From Clostridiales bacterium NK3B98 (GTDB lineage: Bacteria; Bacillota; Clostridia; Oscillospirales; Oscillospiraceae): DNA of 64,000 nucleotides. Under the pieces are notes generated by a model that did not search any database, had not been told where the DNA came from, and worked only from the letters and a program-made list of their open reading frames with translations. This document shows, one piece after another, positions 30,610 through 39,488 of the stretch. The stretch is from positions 42,403 through 106,402 of the forward strand of contig ATWA01000004.1 of assembly GCA_000421005.1 (NCBI GenBank). Direction: 5' to 3'. Both the position numbers and the translations under genes were made by a program. How positions within the stretch are numbered: the stretch's first letter is position 1; every line of letters starts with the position of its first letter.

Positions 30610-32603
30610 AACAGAAGAAAGGCAAAGGCATCATCAAGGCGGTGATTGCGCTGGCGCTGCTGGCTGCTCTGGGAGCAGGCGGCGCTGCCGCTTATGCCAA
30701 CCGCAGCAAAAAACCGGTGAATGTCTACACCATCCGGGATCAGTTCGCCATGACCGAGTACTGGGGCGACAGCAGCCAGACCGACGGTATGGTAGGACTG
30801 GAAGGCATTCAACAGGTCTATCTGTCTGATACCATGCGAGTAAGAAATGTGGAGGTCAAGGAGGGGCAGGCGGTGAAAGCCGGGGATGTGCTGCTCAACT
30901 ATGATACCACCCTCACCGAGCTGGACGTACAGATGAAAGAGGTCAAAATGCGTCAGGCGGAGTTGGAGCTCACCAACGCACAGAAAGAGCTCGCCACGGT
31001 CAAAAGCTACCGGGCAGACGAGTATATCCCCGGCAGCGTCACCCGAACGGTGATTCCCGGTGTCAAGCCGGAGCCGGAACCCCCTTTCGTGGCTGACGGC
31101 ACCCTGCCCCTGCTGGGCGGCAAGGGTACTCGGAAAGACCCCTATGTGTACCTCTGGAAAAGCAGCTATTCCTTTGACGACGCTTTCTTCTATCAGGCCA
31201 TGCAGGGCAGCAAGGACTGCTATGTCAAGCTGTTGCTGGTGGGCGAGGGCGAGCTTCCGGAGCATATCCATGTGCCGGATCAGGAGGAATGGCACACCGA
31301 CGAGGAGAGCCACTGGCGGATCTGCGCCCGGTGCGGCGAGGAATACGACAAGGCAGAGCACACGCTGCTCACCGTAGTAGATCAGATGCCCGGCATAGAG
31401 CAAGAGGGATCCTCCCACGATGTATGCGGCATTTGCGGCTATGAGGGAGAGAAAACAACCATTCCCGCTCTGAGCAAGCCTGAGGATGACAATCCGGGGA
31501 CGGATAACCCCGGCACAGACAATCCCGGTACGGACAATCCCGGTACGGACACCCCCGGTACGGACGAACCGGGCACGGACACTCCCGGATCAGATACCCC
31601 TGAGTCCGGCACTCCTGAATCCGGCACTCCTGTCTCCGGGGGCGGCAGCTCCAGCCCATCCACCACCACGGTGGAAGCAGAGCTGTTGATCCAGTTGCAA
31701 AATTCCTCCGCCGCAGGTTATCAGATGCAGGTCATCTCCATCAACGTTCCCTCTGCGGAGGACAGCAGCAATCCACCTCTGTTTCTGTGGAAGGATACCA
31801 CTCCCCTGCCTAAGCTCCCTCCGGAGGAGCCTGTGGAGGAAATTCCCGACGAAGAGGTCGTAGACGGCATTAAGTATACCGCCGAAGAGCTGAAGGAGAT
31901 GCGTGCCGACGCAGAAGCCAAGGTGCGGGATGCAGACCTGTCTCTGCGCCAGTCCAAGCTGGAATACGAGAAGGCGGAAAAGGAGCTGCACAACAGCGCC
32001 ATCTATGCAGAAATGGACGGCAAGGTGAAGGAGCTGCACACGGAAGACGAGGCAAAAGAGACCAGCAGCGCTCTGCTCAGCATTACCGCCGGCGGCGGAT
32101 ACTATATCACCTGCACCCTGTCCGAGCTGGAACGGGACACGGTGGAGCTGGGACAGACGGTCACCGTCACCTCCTGGTCCACTGACGGTCAATATGAGGG
32201 CAAAATCACCGAAATCTCTGACTATCCCAGTTCCAGCAGCAACTGGGGCGCAGGCAACAGCAATGTCTCCTATTATCCCTTCACCGTTATGGTGTCCGAG
32301 GACGCAGGTCTGAAGGAAGGGGACTATGTGGGCGTACAGTACGGCGCAGCGGGAGCCCAGCAGGGCTTCTATCTGGAGAGTATGTTCATCCGCACGGAAA
32401 ACGGACGCAGCTATGTGTTGATGGATCAGGACGGCGTTTTGACCAAGCAGTATATCTCCACCGGGAGAAGCCTGTGGGGCAGCTATGTGCAGGTGCTGGG
32501 GGGTATCACCCCGGATGCCAAGCTGGCTTTCCCCTACGGCAAAAACACCGTGGAGGGCGCCCCCACCGTCGAGGCGTCTGCTGACCAGCTTTATGGATAC
32601 TGA
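30606..32603 (+). CDS. Second adaptor (HlyD/MFP type) with a large inserted domain
   Basis: This 665-residue protein has an N-terminal membrane anchor (8-30), first lipoyl half (78-100) and first coiled-coil arm (103-133). The second arm (425-462) and second lipoyl half (463-485) come only after an insertion of about 290 residues. The insertion holds a compact unknown region ('GKGTRKDPYVYLWKSS'), a possible zinc knuckle (His236, 'CARC' 240-243, 'CGIC' 274-277, nearby His252 and His271), and a Pro-Gly-Thr-Asp repeat linker (296-330) of the type that spans cell walls. A barrel domain ends the protein. It overlaps the ATPase gene by 4 bases and precedes the permease gene by 14. Confidence 0.88.
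   Translation: MKQKKGKGIIKAVIALALLAALGAGGAAAYANRSKKPVNVYTIRDQFAMTEYWGDSSQTDGMVGLEGIQQVYLSDTMRVRNVEVKEGQAVKAGDVLLNYDTTLTELDVQMKEVKMRQAELELTNAQKELATVKSYRADEYIPGSVTRTVIPGVKPEPEPPFVADGTLPLLGGKGTRKDPYVYLWKSSYSFDDAFFYQAMQGSKDCYVKLLLVGEGELPEHIHVPDQEEWHTDEESHWRICARCGEEYDKAEHTLLTVVDQMPGIEQEGSSHDVCGICGYEGEKTTIPALSKPEDDNPGTDNPGTDNPGTDNPGTDTPGTDEPGTDTPGSDTPESGTPESGTPVSGGGSSSPSTTTVEAELLIQLQNSSAAGYQMQVISINVPSAEDSSNPPLFLWKDTTPLPKLPPEEPVEEIPDEEVVDGIKYTAEELKEMRADAEAKVRDADLSLRQSKLEYEKAEKELHNSAIYAEMDGKVKELHTEDEAKETSSALLSITAGGGYYITCTLSELERDTVELGQTVTVTSWSTDGQYEGKITEISDYPSSSSNWGAGNSNVSYYPFTVMVSEDAGLKEGDYVGVQYGAAGAQQGFYLESMFIRTENGRSYVLMDQDGVLTKQYISTGRSLWGSYVQVLGGITPDAKLAFPYGKNTVEGAPTVEASADQLYGY
31490..31640 (+). 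repeat. 15-bp in-frame repeats encoding NPGTD units
   Basis: Repeats of the form GACAATCCCGGTACG encode about seven 'DNPGTD' or 'DTPGTD' units, then 'PESGT' units. They are translated as a flexible linker within the second adaptor. This is not a CRISPR array: there are no spacers and the frame is kept. Confidence 0.85.
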
Positions 32604-32617
32604 GGAGGGCGGAAAAT

Positions 32618-33874
32618 ATGATTGAAAATATTGGACTCTCCATTCAGGGCATTTGGAACCATAAGCTGAGAAGCCTGCTCACCATGCTGGGCATTATCAT
32701 CGGCATTGCCTCTATTATCGCCATTGTCTCCACCATTAAGGGCACCAATGAGCAGATCAAGCAGCAGCTCATCGGAGCCGGCAACAACGTGGTGACGGTG
32801 CAGTTATCCCAGGGAGACTCTCCCTTTGAGATGCAGTATACCGCAAAGCCGGACGGCGTTCCCGTCATCAGTGAGGACACCCGTACCCGGCTGGCTCAGG
32901 TGGATGGTGCGGTGGATGCCAGCCTGTACACCCAGCGCACCTATGTGGACGGTCTGATCTACTGCGGCAACACCGGCTTTTCCGGCACCCTGCGGGGCAT
33001 TGACAGCCACTACTTCGGAGTCAACGGATACAACGTCTATCTGGGCCGGGGCTTCTCTCAGCAGGACTATGACAGCTACAAAAAGGTGGCTATTCTGGAT
33101 CAGTCGGCGGCCGGCAGTATCTTCCCCGGTCAGAATCCATTGGGGAAGGTCATCGAGATCAAGCAGGAGCCGTTCACCATCATCGGCGTAGTAGCACTTT
33201 CCAGCACCTACGAACCCAAGGTGGAGACGCTGGAGGACTACTACACCTATGTGGGCAACGACAGTGGTGCGGTGTATATTCCCAGCGCCCAGTGGCCGCT
33301 GGTGGCACAGTTTGACGAGCCCCAGATCGTGGATATTCAGGCGGCTACTACCGACGACATGACGGTGGTAGGCAAGGACGCTGCGGAGATCATCAACGCC
33401 AATCTGACGGTGAAGCAGGATTCCAACATCGCCTATAAGAGCAACGACGTGTTGGAGCGTGCCCGAAACCTTCAACAGCTTGCCAACGCCACCAATCAGC
33501 AGCTGGTGTGGATCGCCTCCATCTCCCTGCTGGTGGGCGGTATCGGCGTGATGAACATTATGCTGGTCACGGTGACCGAGCGAACCAGAGAAATCGGTCT
33601 GAAAAAGGCCATCGGCGCCCGGCGCAGCCGGATTCTGTGGCAGTTTTTGACCGAGGCGGCAGTGCTGACCAGTCTGGGCGGCATCATCGGCGTGCTCACC
33701 GGCATCGGTCTGGCACAGATCGTCAGCCGTGTATCCGGCTCGCCTACCGCCATCAGCGTACCTGCCACAGCGCTGGCTGTGGTGTTCTCCATGCTGATCG
33801 GTATTGTATTTGGGCTGATGCCTGCGGTCAAGGCAGCCAACCTAAACCCCATCGAGGCATTGAGACGGGAGTAA
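32618..33874 (+). CDS. MacB/FtsX-like ABC transporter permease
   Basis: This 418-residue permease has a first membrane helix with the family start 'WNHKLRSLLTMLGIIIGIAS'. A large extracellular domain follows (about 50-275), then three C-terminal helices bearing 'LVGGIGVMNIMLVTVTERTREIGLKKAIGARR'-type sequence, split here as 'GGIGVMNIMLVTVTERTR' and 'GLKKAIGARRSRI'. MacB-type pumps export peptides, antibiotics or lipid-linked compounds; the substrate here is unknown. It completes the exporter with two adaptors. Confidence 0.93.
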   Translation: MIENIGLSIQGIWNHKLRSLLTMLGIIIGIASIIAIVSTIKGTNEQIKQQLIGAGNNVVTVQLSQGDSPFEMQYTAKPDGVPVISEDTRTRLAQVDGAVDASLYTQRTYVDGLIYCGNTGFSGTLRGIDSHYFGVNGYNVYLGRGFSQQDYDSYKKVAILDQSAAGSIFPGQNPLGKVIEIKQEPFTIIGVVALSSTYEPKVETLEDYYTYVGNDSGAVYIPSAQWPLVAQFDEPQIVDIQAATTDDMTVVGKDAAEIINANLTVKQDSNIAYKSNDVLERARNLQQLANATNQQLVWIASISLLVGGIGVMNIMLVTVTERTREIGLKKAIGARRSRILWQFLTEAAVLTSLGGIIGVLTGIGLAQIVSRVSGSPTAISVPATALAVVFSMLIGIVFGLMPAVKAANLNPIEALRRE

Positions 33875-33905
33875 GAAAAAAGGGCTGGAAACAGCCCTTT
33901 TTTAA
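33875..33905 (+). terminator. Terminator of the exporter operon
   Basis: AAAAAAGGGCTG pairs with CAGCCCTTTTTT around GAAA. It follows the permease stop codon directly. Confidence 0.92.
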
Positions 33906-33909
33906 CATC

Positions 33910-33938
33910 GCAGACAAAGTCCGACCGACTTTGTCTGC
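33910..33938. other. Perfect 12-bp stem-loop before the SseB-like gene
   Basis: GCAGACAAAGTC (33910-33921) pairs perfectly with GACTTTGTCTGC (33927-33938) around CGACC. It lies between the operon terminator and the ribosome-binding site at about 33953, with no T-run. It could be a leader structure or an operator. Confidence 0.5.
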
Positions 33939-33964
33939 AAGCTTTGCAGCAGAAAGGAGTTTTT

Positions 33965-34327
33965 ATGCAGGAATTGACCGCTTTGCTGGCGAAATACGCC
34001 GCCGCCCCGGCGCAGGAGATGGGGCAAACCGTCATGGAGACCCTGTCCCAGTCTCAGGTATACATCCCCGCCGCCGCAGATAAGAATGTGGTCCCCATGC
34101 AGGGCAATCTCATGGGGCTGAAACCGGACAGCATCCCCGCCGGAGAGGGAAAGGTGCTCTTCCCGGTGTTCTCTGACACCGATCAGATTCCGGACAGGTA
34201 CGGAGAGCGGTTTACCTTTCTCCACCTGCCCTTCCCTCAGTTCTACGATGCGGCGAAACAGGACCCCCGTTTTGCAGGGATTGTGATTGATCCGTTCACG
34301 GCAAAATTTGTACTCTCAGGAAAATAA
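33965..34327 (+). CDS. SseB-family protein
   Basis: This 120-residue protein resembles the SseB N-terminal domain: 'SQVYIPAAADKN', 'GKVLFPVFSDTDQIPD' and 'GIVIDPFTAKFVL' follow the family order. The function of these small cytoplasmic proteins is unclear. AAAGGAG precedes ATG 33965 by 5-6 bases. It stands between two terminators and appears to be transcribed alone. Confidence 0.75.
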   Translation: MQELTALLAKYAAAPAQEMGQTVMETLSQSQVYIPAAADKNVVPMQGNLMGLKPDSIPAGEGKVLFPVFSDTDQIPDRYGERFTFLHLPFPQFYDAAKQDPRFAGIVIDPFTAKFVLSGK

Positions 34328-34347
34328 CCGGGGAAACCCGGTTTTTT
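34326..34347 (+). terminator. Terminator after the SseB-like gene
   Basis: AACCGGG pairs with CCCGGTT and a run of T follows. Confidence 0.85.
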
Positions 34348-34427
34348 CTTGCTTTTCCCCCTTTGCTGTGGTATCATGCTGAATAAACTGGAACCTTTTC
34401 TTTCATTTTTATCATGGAGGTATCACC

Positions 34428-36659
34428 ATGCTTCAAATGCTTCATTCCGCCGCTTTCTATGCCGGTGGCCGTTTTCTCCCCGCCCCGCAGGCAGGGGGGC
34501 AGTTTGACCCCGCCGCAGGGAAGCAAAAGACCATTTCCTATGGCATTCTCAAAGCCCACAACACCTCTGACAATATGGAGGAGCTGAAAATCCGCTTTGA
34601 CGCCATGGCTTCCCATGACATCACCTATGTGGGCATTATCCAGACTGCCCGGGCTTCCGGGCTGAAGGAGTTTCCCCTGCCCTATGTGCTCACCAACTGC
34701 CATAACTCCCTGTGCGCCGTAGGCGGCACCATCAACGAGGATGATCACGTCTTCGGTCTGACTGCTGCCAAAAAGTACGGCGGCGAGTTTGTCCCCGCCC
34801 ATCAGGCGGTGATTCACTCCTATATGCGGGAGCGGTATGCCGGGGGCGGTAAGATGATTCTGGGCTCCGACTCCCACACCCGCTACGGCGCTTTTGGCAC
34901 CATGGCCATCGGTGAGGGCGGTCCGGAGCTGGTAAAGCAGCTTTTGAATAAAACCTATGACATCTCCTATCCCAAGGTGATCGCCGTCTATCTCACCGGC
35001 GCACCCCGCCCCGGTGTAGGCCCTCAGGATGTGGCGCTGGCGCTGGTGGGGGCCACCTTCCCCAAGGGGTATGTGAAAAACGCCGTGCTGGAATTTTTCG
35101 GCCCCGGCGTGGCCAACCTGTCCATGGACTACCGCTGCGGCATCGACGTGATGACCACCGAGACCGCCTGCCTGTCCTCTGTGTGGGCCACCGACGAGAC
35201 CACCCACGCTTTTATGAAGGTGCTGGGGCGGGAGAAGGACTACGCCCCGCTGGCTCCTGCTGAGGGCGCTTTCTATGACGATGTAATCTGCATCCAGCTG
35301 GACAAGGTGGAGCCGATGATCGCCCTGCCCTTCCACCCCTCCAACGCCTATACCATCGCCGAGTTTAAGGCGAATATGACTGACATTCTGGCACAGACCG
35401 AGGAGCGGGCAAAGGCGCAGTTCAAGCTGGACAAGGTGCCCTCCCTGCTGAACAAGGTGCGGGACGGGCGGTTCCATGTGGATCAGGCAGTGATCGCCGG
35501 ATGCTCCGGCGGCACCTACCAGAACCTGCTCCGGGCGGCGGAGATTCTCAAGGGCAGTTCCATCGGTCAGGAGAATTTCTGGCTCAGCGTCTACCCCGGC
35601 TCCATGCCGGTAATGCAGGAGCTGACCCGTCAGGGCGTGCTCACCGACTTTATGGCGGCGGGCGCTTCGGTGCGCTCCTGCTTCTGCGGCCCCTGCTTCG
35701 GCGCAGGAGACGTGCCCTCCAACGGCAGCATTTCCATCCGTCACTCCACCCGGAACTTCCCCAACCGTGAGGGCTCCAAGCCGGGCAACGGTCAGCTCTC
35801 CTATGTGGCCCTCATGGATGCCCGCTCCATCGCCGCCACGGCGAGAAACGGCGGCGTGCTCACCTCCGCTCTGGAGCTGGAGGACATCCCCGCCGACCGT
35901 CCCGGCGAGGCGTACAGCTATGACGACTCCGCCTACAAGAGCCGGGTTTACTATGGGGTAGGCAATCCCCAGCCGGAGACAGAGCTGGTCTTTGGTCCCA
36001 ACATCACCGACTGGCCCGCTCAGATTGCCATGCCGGACAACCTGCTGCTCACCGTTTGCAGCGCCATCTATGACCCCGTCACCACCACCGACGAGCTGAT
36101 TCCCTCCGGGGACACCTCCTCCTACCGCTCCAACCCGCTGGGATTGGCAGAATTCACCCTGTCCCGGAAGGATCCCGCCTATGTGGGCCGGGCAAAAGCG
36201 GTGAAGGCACTGGAAGCCCGGCGTCAGGCGGGAGTGCCTGTGGCAGAGCTGGAGGGCTATGATGCCTCCCGCACCGGACTGGGCTCTGTGGTCATGGCGC
36301 TGCGTCCCGGCGACGGCTCTGCCCGGGAGCAGGCTGCCTCCTGCCAGCGGGTGCTGGGGGGCGTGGCCAATCTGGCTCAGGAGTACGCCACCAAGCGCTA
36401 CCGCTCCAACGTGGTCAACTGGGGGATGCTCCCCTTCATTGTGGATGAGCTGGCAACGCTGGACATCCAGAGCGGCGACAGGCTGTACATCCCCGGCATC
36501 AAGACGCTGCTGGAGGGAGACGGGGATGAGATTGCAGCCACCCTGCTCCAAAAGGGCGGAAGCCGGGAGATCAAACTCCGCCTGCCCGGCATGACCAGAG
36601 AGGAACGGGACATCGTCCTCTCCGGCTGCCTCATCAACTACTACGCAAAGGATTTATAA
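34428..36659 (+). CDS. Aconitase-superfamily hydratase (YbhJ-like)
   Basis: This 743-residue protein has aconitase landmarks: '[14 protein letters not shown]' (146-151 for GSDSHT), and three cysteines placed to hold an iron-sulfur cluster in '[11 protein letters not shown]' and '[11 protein letters not shown]'. A C-terminal swivel domain is present ('ARVNWG'-like '[15 protein letters not shown]'). The CSGG motif replaces the usual CTNS, which separates it from AcnA, AcnB, LeuC and homoaconitase and fits the YbhJ group of unknown substrate. It appears to be a single-gene unit with flanking terminators, so context does not reveal the pathway. Confidence 0.85.
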   Translation: MLQMLHSAAFYAGGRFLPAPQAGGQFDPAAGKQKTISYGILKAHNTSDNMEELKIRFDAMASHDITYVGIIQTARASGLKEFPLPYVLTNCHNSLCAVGGTINEDDHVFGLTAAKKYGGEFVPAHQAVIHSYMRERYAGGGKMILGSDSHTRYGAFGTMAIGEGGPELVKQLLNKTYDISYPKVIAVYLTGAPRPGVGPQDVALALVGATFPKGYVKNAVLEFFGPGVANLSMDYRCGIDVMTTETACLSSVWATDETTHAFMKVLGREKDYAPLAPAEGAFYDDVICIQLDKVEPMIALPFHPSNAYTIAEFKANMTDILAQTEERAKAQFKLDKVPSLLNKVRDGRFHVDQAVIAGCSGGTYQNLLRAAEILKGSSIGQENFWLSVYPGSMPVMQELTRQGVLTDFMAAGASVRSCFCGPCFGAGDVPSNGSISIRHSTRNFPNREGSKPGNGQLSYVALMDARSIAATARNGGVLTSALELEDIPADRPGEAYSYDDSAYKSRVYYGVGNPQPETELVFGPNITDWPAQIAMPDNLLLTVCSAIYDPVTTTDELIPSGDTSSYRSNPLGLAEFTLSRKDPAYVGRAKAVKALEARRQAGVPVAELEGYDASRTGLGSVVMALRPGDGSAREQAASCQRVLGGVANLAQEYATKRYRSNVVNWGMLPFIVDELATLDIQSGDRLYIPGIKTLLEGDGDEIAATLLQKGGSREIKLRLPGMTREERDIVLSGCLINYYAKDL

Positions 36660-36673
36660 TCCCATTCAAATGA

Positions 36674-36710
36674 AACAACGCCCGCCTGTTTTACGCAGGC
36701 GGGCGTTGTT
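36674..36710 (+). terminator. Terminator after the hydratase gene
   Basis: AACAACGCCCGCCTG (36674-36688) pairs perfectly with CAGGCGGGCGTTGTT (36696-36710). Confidence 0.9.
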
Positions 36711-36745
36711 TCGCAAATCTTCATAAAACTTCCAGATCATTTGTA

Positions 36746-36774
36746 GTGACAAAGGGGAGAGAATGTGATAGAAT
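36746..36774 (+). promoter_or_regulatory. Probable promoter of the HD-domain gene
   Basis: GTGACA (36746-36751), a 17-base spacer and TAGAAT (36769-36774), 45 bases before the start codon. Confidence 0.55.
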
Positions 36775-36819
36775 CATTTCCGTTGAGTAAGCAATGGCTC
36801 ACTATGGAGGTAACCAGAT

Positions 36820-37326
36820 ATGATTTCATGGAAGCGGAAGAAGCTGTTCTCTCAGGAGAACGAGTCCCGGTTCAACGAATACATCAAAGGGCTCTGCGCC
36901 ACCGAGCAGATGCAGCGGCTGCGGGAGTTTGACCACCACAAGCAGATTAACCGGTATGACCATGTGCTGCTGGTGTCCTTCCTGTCCTTTGCGCTGGCAA
37001 GGCGGTGGGGGTGGGACGACAAGGCGGCCGCCCGGGCTGGTCTGCTCCACGACCTGTTCTGGACGGAGTGTGACGGGACGGTGCATCTCTGTATCCACCA
37101 CCCGGAGACTGCCTGCGCCAATGCGGAGGCACTCACCGGAGGACTGACCAAAAAAGAGCGGAATATCATCCTCTCCCATATGTGGCCGGCAGGACGGCAC
37201 CTGCCCCGGTGCCGGGAGGCGTGGATGGTAGACCTGGTGGACACCTTCGTCACCGTGCTGGATCTCACCAACCGGAGCCAGAAGTACAACCGGATGCTGG
37301 CGGAGGCAGTACCGGCCATCAACTGA
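36820..37326 (+). CDS. HD-domain phosphohydrolase-like protein
   Basis: This 168-residue protein has a histidine in 'NRYDHVLLVSFLSFALAR', the HD pair in 'RAGLLHDLFWTE', a further histidine in 'CIHHPETA' and Asp in 'WMVDLVDTFVTV'. These are the metal ligands of a compact HD phosphohydrolase. The substrate is unknown; the N-terminal third is charged and helical. GGAGGTAA lies upstream of the ATG. Confidence 0.85.
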   Translation: MISWKRKKLFSQENESRFNEYIKGLCATEQMQRLREFDHHKQINRYDHVLLVSFLSFALARRWGWDDKAAARAGLLHDLFWTECDGTVHLCIHHPETACANAEALTGGLTKKERNIILSHMWPAGRHLPRCREAWMVDLVDTFVTVLDLTNRSQKYNRMLAEAVPAIN

Positions 37327-37353
37327 TCCTCTGTGTTTCGGCACAAAACCCCA

Positions 37354-37388
37354 AAAGGGGCTGTCTCCATATGGGAGACAGCCCCTTT
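37354..37388. terminator. Bidirectional terminator
   Basis: AAAGGGGCTGTCTCC pairs with GGGAGACAGCCCCTTT around ATAT. It separates the HD-domain gene from the convergent pot operon. Confidence 0.92.
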
Positions 37389-37407
37389 GCTGCGGAAATT
37401 TGAACTA

Positions 37408-38637
37408 TCAGTAGTTGTCACGCCACTTTTTACGCACCTTGCGCCAGATGTTGAACACGCTCAGCGCCAGCGCCAGCAGCAGCACCACAATGACCATCCA
37501 TCCGCTGCCCTCAGCATCGTAGCTCTTCATCTCGCTCCACTGGCTGTCCAGGGCGGCGTTGATCTCGTCGGGCAGGGTGGTGAACACCTCCGCCTTTTCC
37601 ATCACGTCCTCACCGGGATAGGCGATCTCGCTGTACTTCAAATCGTCATCCAGCATCTCCCACACCTCCGGGATGGGGGTGGAGTAGCCGATATAGTCGA
37701 TGTTCAGCAGGGCCACCGCAGGCTCGCACATATAGTTGATGAAGATTTCCGCAGCCTCCTTGTTTTTGGCTCCGGCGGGGATGCACATACTGTCTACGAA
37801 GAAGTTGACCCCTTCCTCCGGGTGGACACAGGCAAGGTCGGGCTGCTCGTCCATCATGGTCAGGGCGTCTCCGGCATAGTAGGGAGCCATGGCAGCCTCG
37901 CCCCCCTCCATCTTGTCGAAGATTTCGTCCATGACGTAGGCCTGCACCATCTCCTTCTGCGCCTTCAGCTCCTCCATCACCTGACTGACCTCTTTCACAG
38001 AGGCGGGGTTCATGCTCAGGCCGATCTTTTTGGCGGCAATGGCATAGGCGTCCCGGGAGTTGTTGAACATGAGGATATTGTTGGCGTAGCGCACATCCCA
38101 CATATCCGCCCACTTGGTGGGGGGCTCCTCCACCATTTTGGTGTTGTAGATCAGCACCGTGGTGCCCCAGGTGTAGGGGACAGAGTAGGTGTTGTCCGGG
38201 TCAAAGTCCCAGCCCTTGTACTCCTCCCCGATACGGGAGAAGTTGGGGATGTTGTCAAAGTTCAGGGGAGACAGCATACCTTCCCCGATCATCTTGCCCA
38301 CCATATACTCAGAGGGGATAATGACATCATAGGAAGCGCCGCCGGATTTCAGCTTGGCGTACAGACTCTCGTTGGAGTCAAAGGTGGTGTAGTTCACCCG
38401 AATGCCGGTGAGCTTCTCAAAGGGACCCAGAACGTCCTCGCTGTCACTGTCCCCGCCGGAGATATACTGTCCCCAGTTGTACACGTTCAGGGTGATTTTC
38501 TGGTCCGCCAGACGGTCCCAGTCGTAATCCCCGGAGACGGTAATGCTGTCCGTTACTTCAATCTCCTCCGCAAAGGCAGGGACACAGAGGGCGGTCAGGG
38601 CGGCAAGGGTCAGTACAATGGCAATCAAACGTCTCAT
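37408..38637 (-). CDS. potD: Polyamine ABC transporter substrate-binding protein, C-terminally anchored
   Basis: This 409-residue protein has a signal peptide ending 'VPAFA', not a lipobox, then a PotD-type binding domain ('LNVYNWGQYISGGD', 'LYAKLKSGGASYDVIIPSEY', 'AMAPYYAGDALTM', 'FFVDSMCIPAGAKN'). The last 32 residues form one membrane helix followed by a basic end ('WMVIVVLLLALALSVFNIW', then RKVRKKWR). Gram-positive PotD proteins are normally lipoproteins, so a C-terminal anchor is unusual. Its start overlaps the potC stop (ATGA). Confidence 0.92.
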   Translation of the reverse strand: MRRLIAIVLTLAALTALCVPAFAEEIEVTDSITVSGDYDWDRLADQKITLNVYNWGQYISGGDSDSEDVLGPFEKLTGIRVNYTTFDSNESLYAKLKSGGASYDVIIPSEYMVGKMIGEGMLSPLNFDNIPNFSRIGEEYKGWDFDPDNTYSVPYTWGTTVLIYNTKMVEEPPTKWADMWDVRYANNILMFNNSRDAYAIAAKKIGLSMNPASVKEVSQVMEELKAQKEMVQAYVMDEIFDKMEGGEAAMAPYYAGDALTMMDEQPDLACVHPEEGVNFFVDSMCIPAGAKNKEAAEIFINYMCEPAVALLNIDYIGYSTPIPEVWEMLDDDLKYSEIAYPGEDVMEKAEVFTTLPDEINAALDSQWSEMKSYDAEGSGWMVIVVLLLALALSVFNIWRKVRKKWRDNY

Positions 38638-39488
38638 GCTTTGTTCCCCTCCTCCGTCATGGCAGTGCGGACAGCGGACTGGGTGCGCTTATATTGCAGG
38701 CTGTCCATATGGTTGGAGATGAGGATAATGGCCAGAATGACCACAAACATAATGGCGGAAAGGGCGTTGATCTCCGGGCTGACCTTCTTTCTCGTCATGG
38801 CATAGATGGCGATGGGGAGAGTCTGCATGGTGCCGGAGTTGAAGTAGGAGATCATAAAGTCGTCAATGGAGTAGGTCAGGCAGATGAGAAACGCCGACAG
38901 AATGGCAGGGGTGAGCTGGGGCATAATCACCTTGAAAAATGCCTGTTTGGGGGTGCAGCCCAAATCCAGCGCAGCGTTATAAATGCTGGGATCCAGCTGG
39001 CGCAGCTTGGGACCTACGTTGAAAATCACATAGGGTACGTTGAAGGTGATATGGGCAATCAGCAGGGTAATCCAGCCGAACAGCCCTCCTTCGCCCCCCA
39101 GACCCAGCTTCTGGGCAAAGACAAACAGCAGCATCAGGGATACGCCGGTGATGATCTCCGGGTTGACCACCGGGACATAGCTGATATTGTTGATGATAAA
39201 CTGGCTTTTGCGGCTCATGGAGTTGATGCCGATGGTAGCCAGCGTGCCTACCACGGTGGCAATGACGCTGCTGATCAGTGCAAGCACCAGACTGGCACCA
39301 AGGGCAGAGAGAATCATGTCATTGTGGAACAGGCTCTTGTACCAGTCCAGCGTGAAGCCGGTAAACAGGGCGCGGGACTTGCTCTCGTTGAAGCTGAATA
39401 CAATCATCACCGCAATGGGCAGGTACATGAAGCAGAACACCAGAATGAGATAGGTGCGCTGGAGCAGAATGCTTTGACGTTTGTTCAT
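38634..39488 (-). CDS. potC: Polyamine ABC transporter permease
   Basis: This 284-residue permease has six membrane segments and the permease loop that contacts the ATPase ('YNAALDLGCTPKQAFFKVIMP'). Together with PotB it forms the channel for spermidine or putrescine. Its start overlaps the potB stop (TAATG). Confidence 0.93.
   Translation of the reverse strand: MNKRQSILLQRTYLILVFCFMYLPIAVMIVFSFNESKSRALFTGFTLDWYKSLFHNDMILSALGASLVLALISSVIATVVGTLATIGINSMSRKSQFIINNISYVPVVNPEIITGVSLMLLFVFAQKLGLGGEGGLFGWITLLIAHITFNVPYVIFNVGPKLRQLDPSIYNAALDLGCTPKQAFFKVIMPQLTPAILSAFLICLTYSIDDFMISYFNSGTMQTLPIAIYAMTRKKVSPEINALSAIMFVVILAIILISNHMDSLQYKRTQSAVRTAMTEEGNKA

Noticed and set aside
31480..31640. Short direct repeats that could suggest a CRISPR array
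   Set aside because: The repeats are 15 bases, contiguous, in frame and encode NPGTD units inside a protein; there are no spacers.
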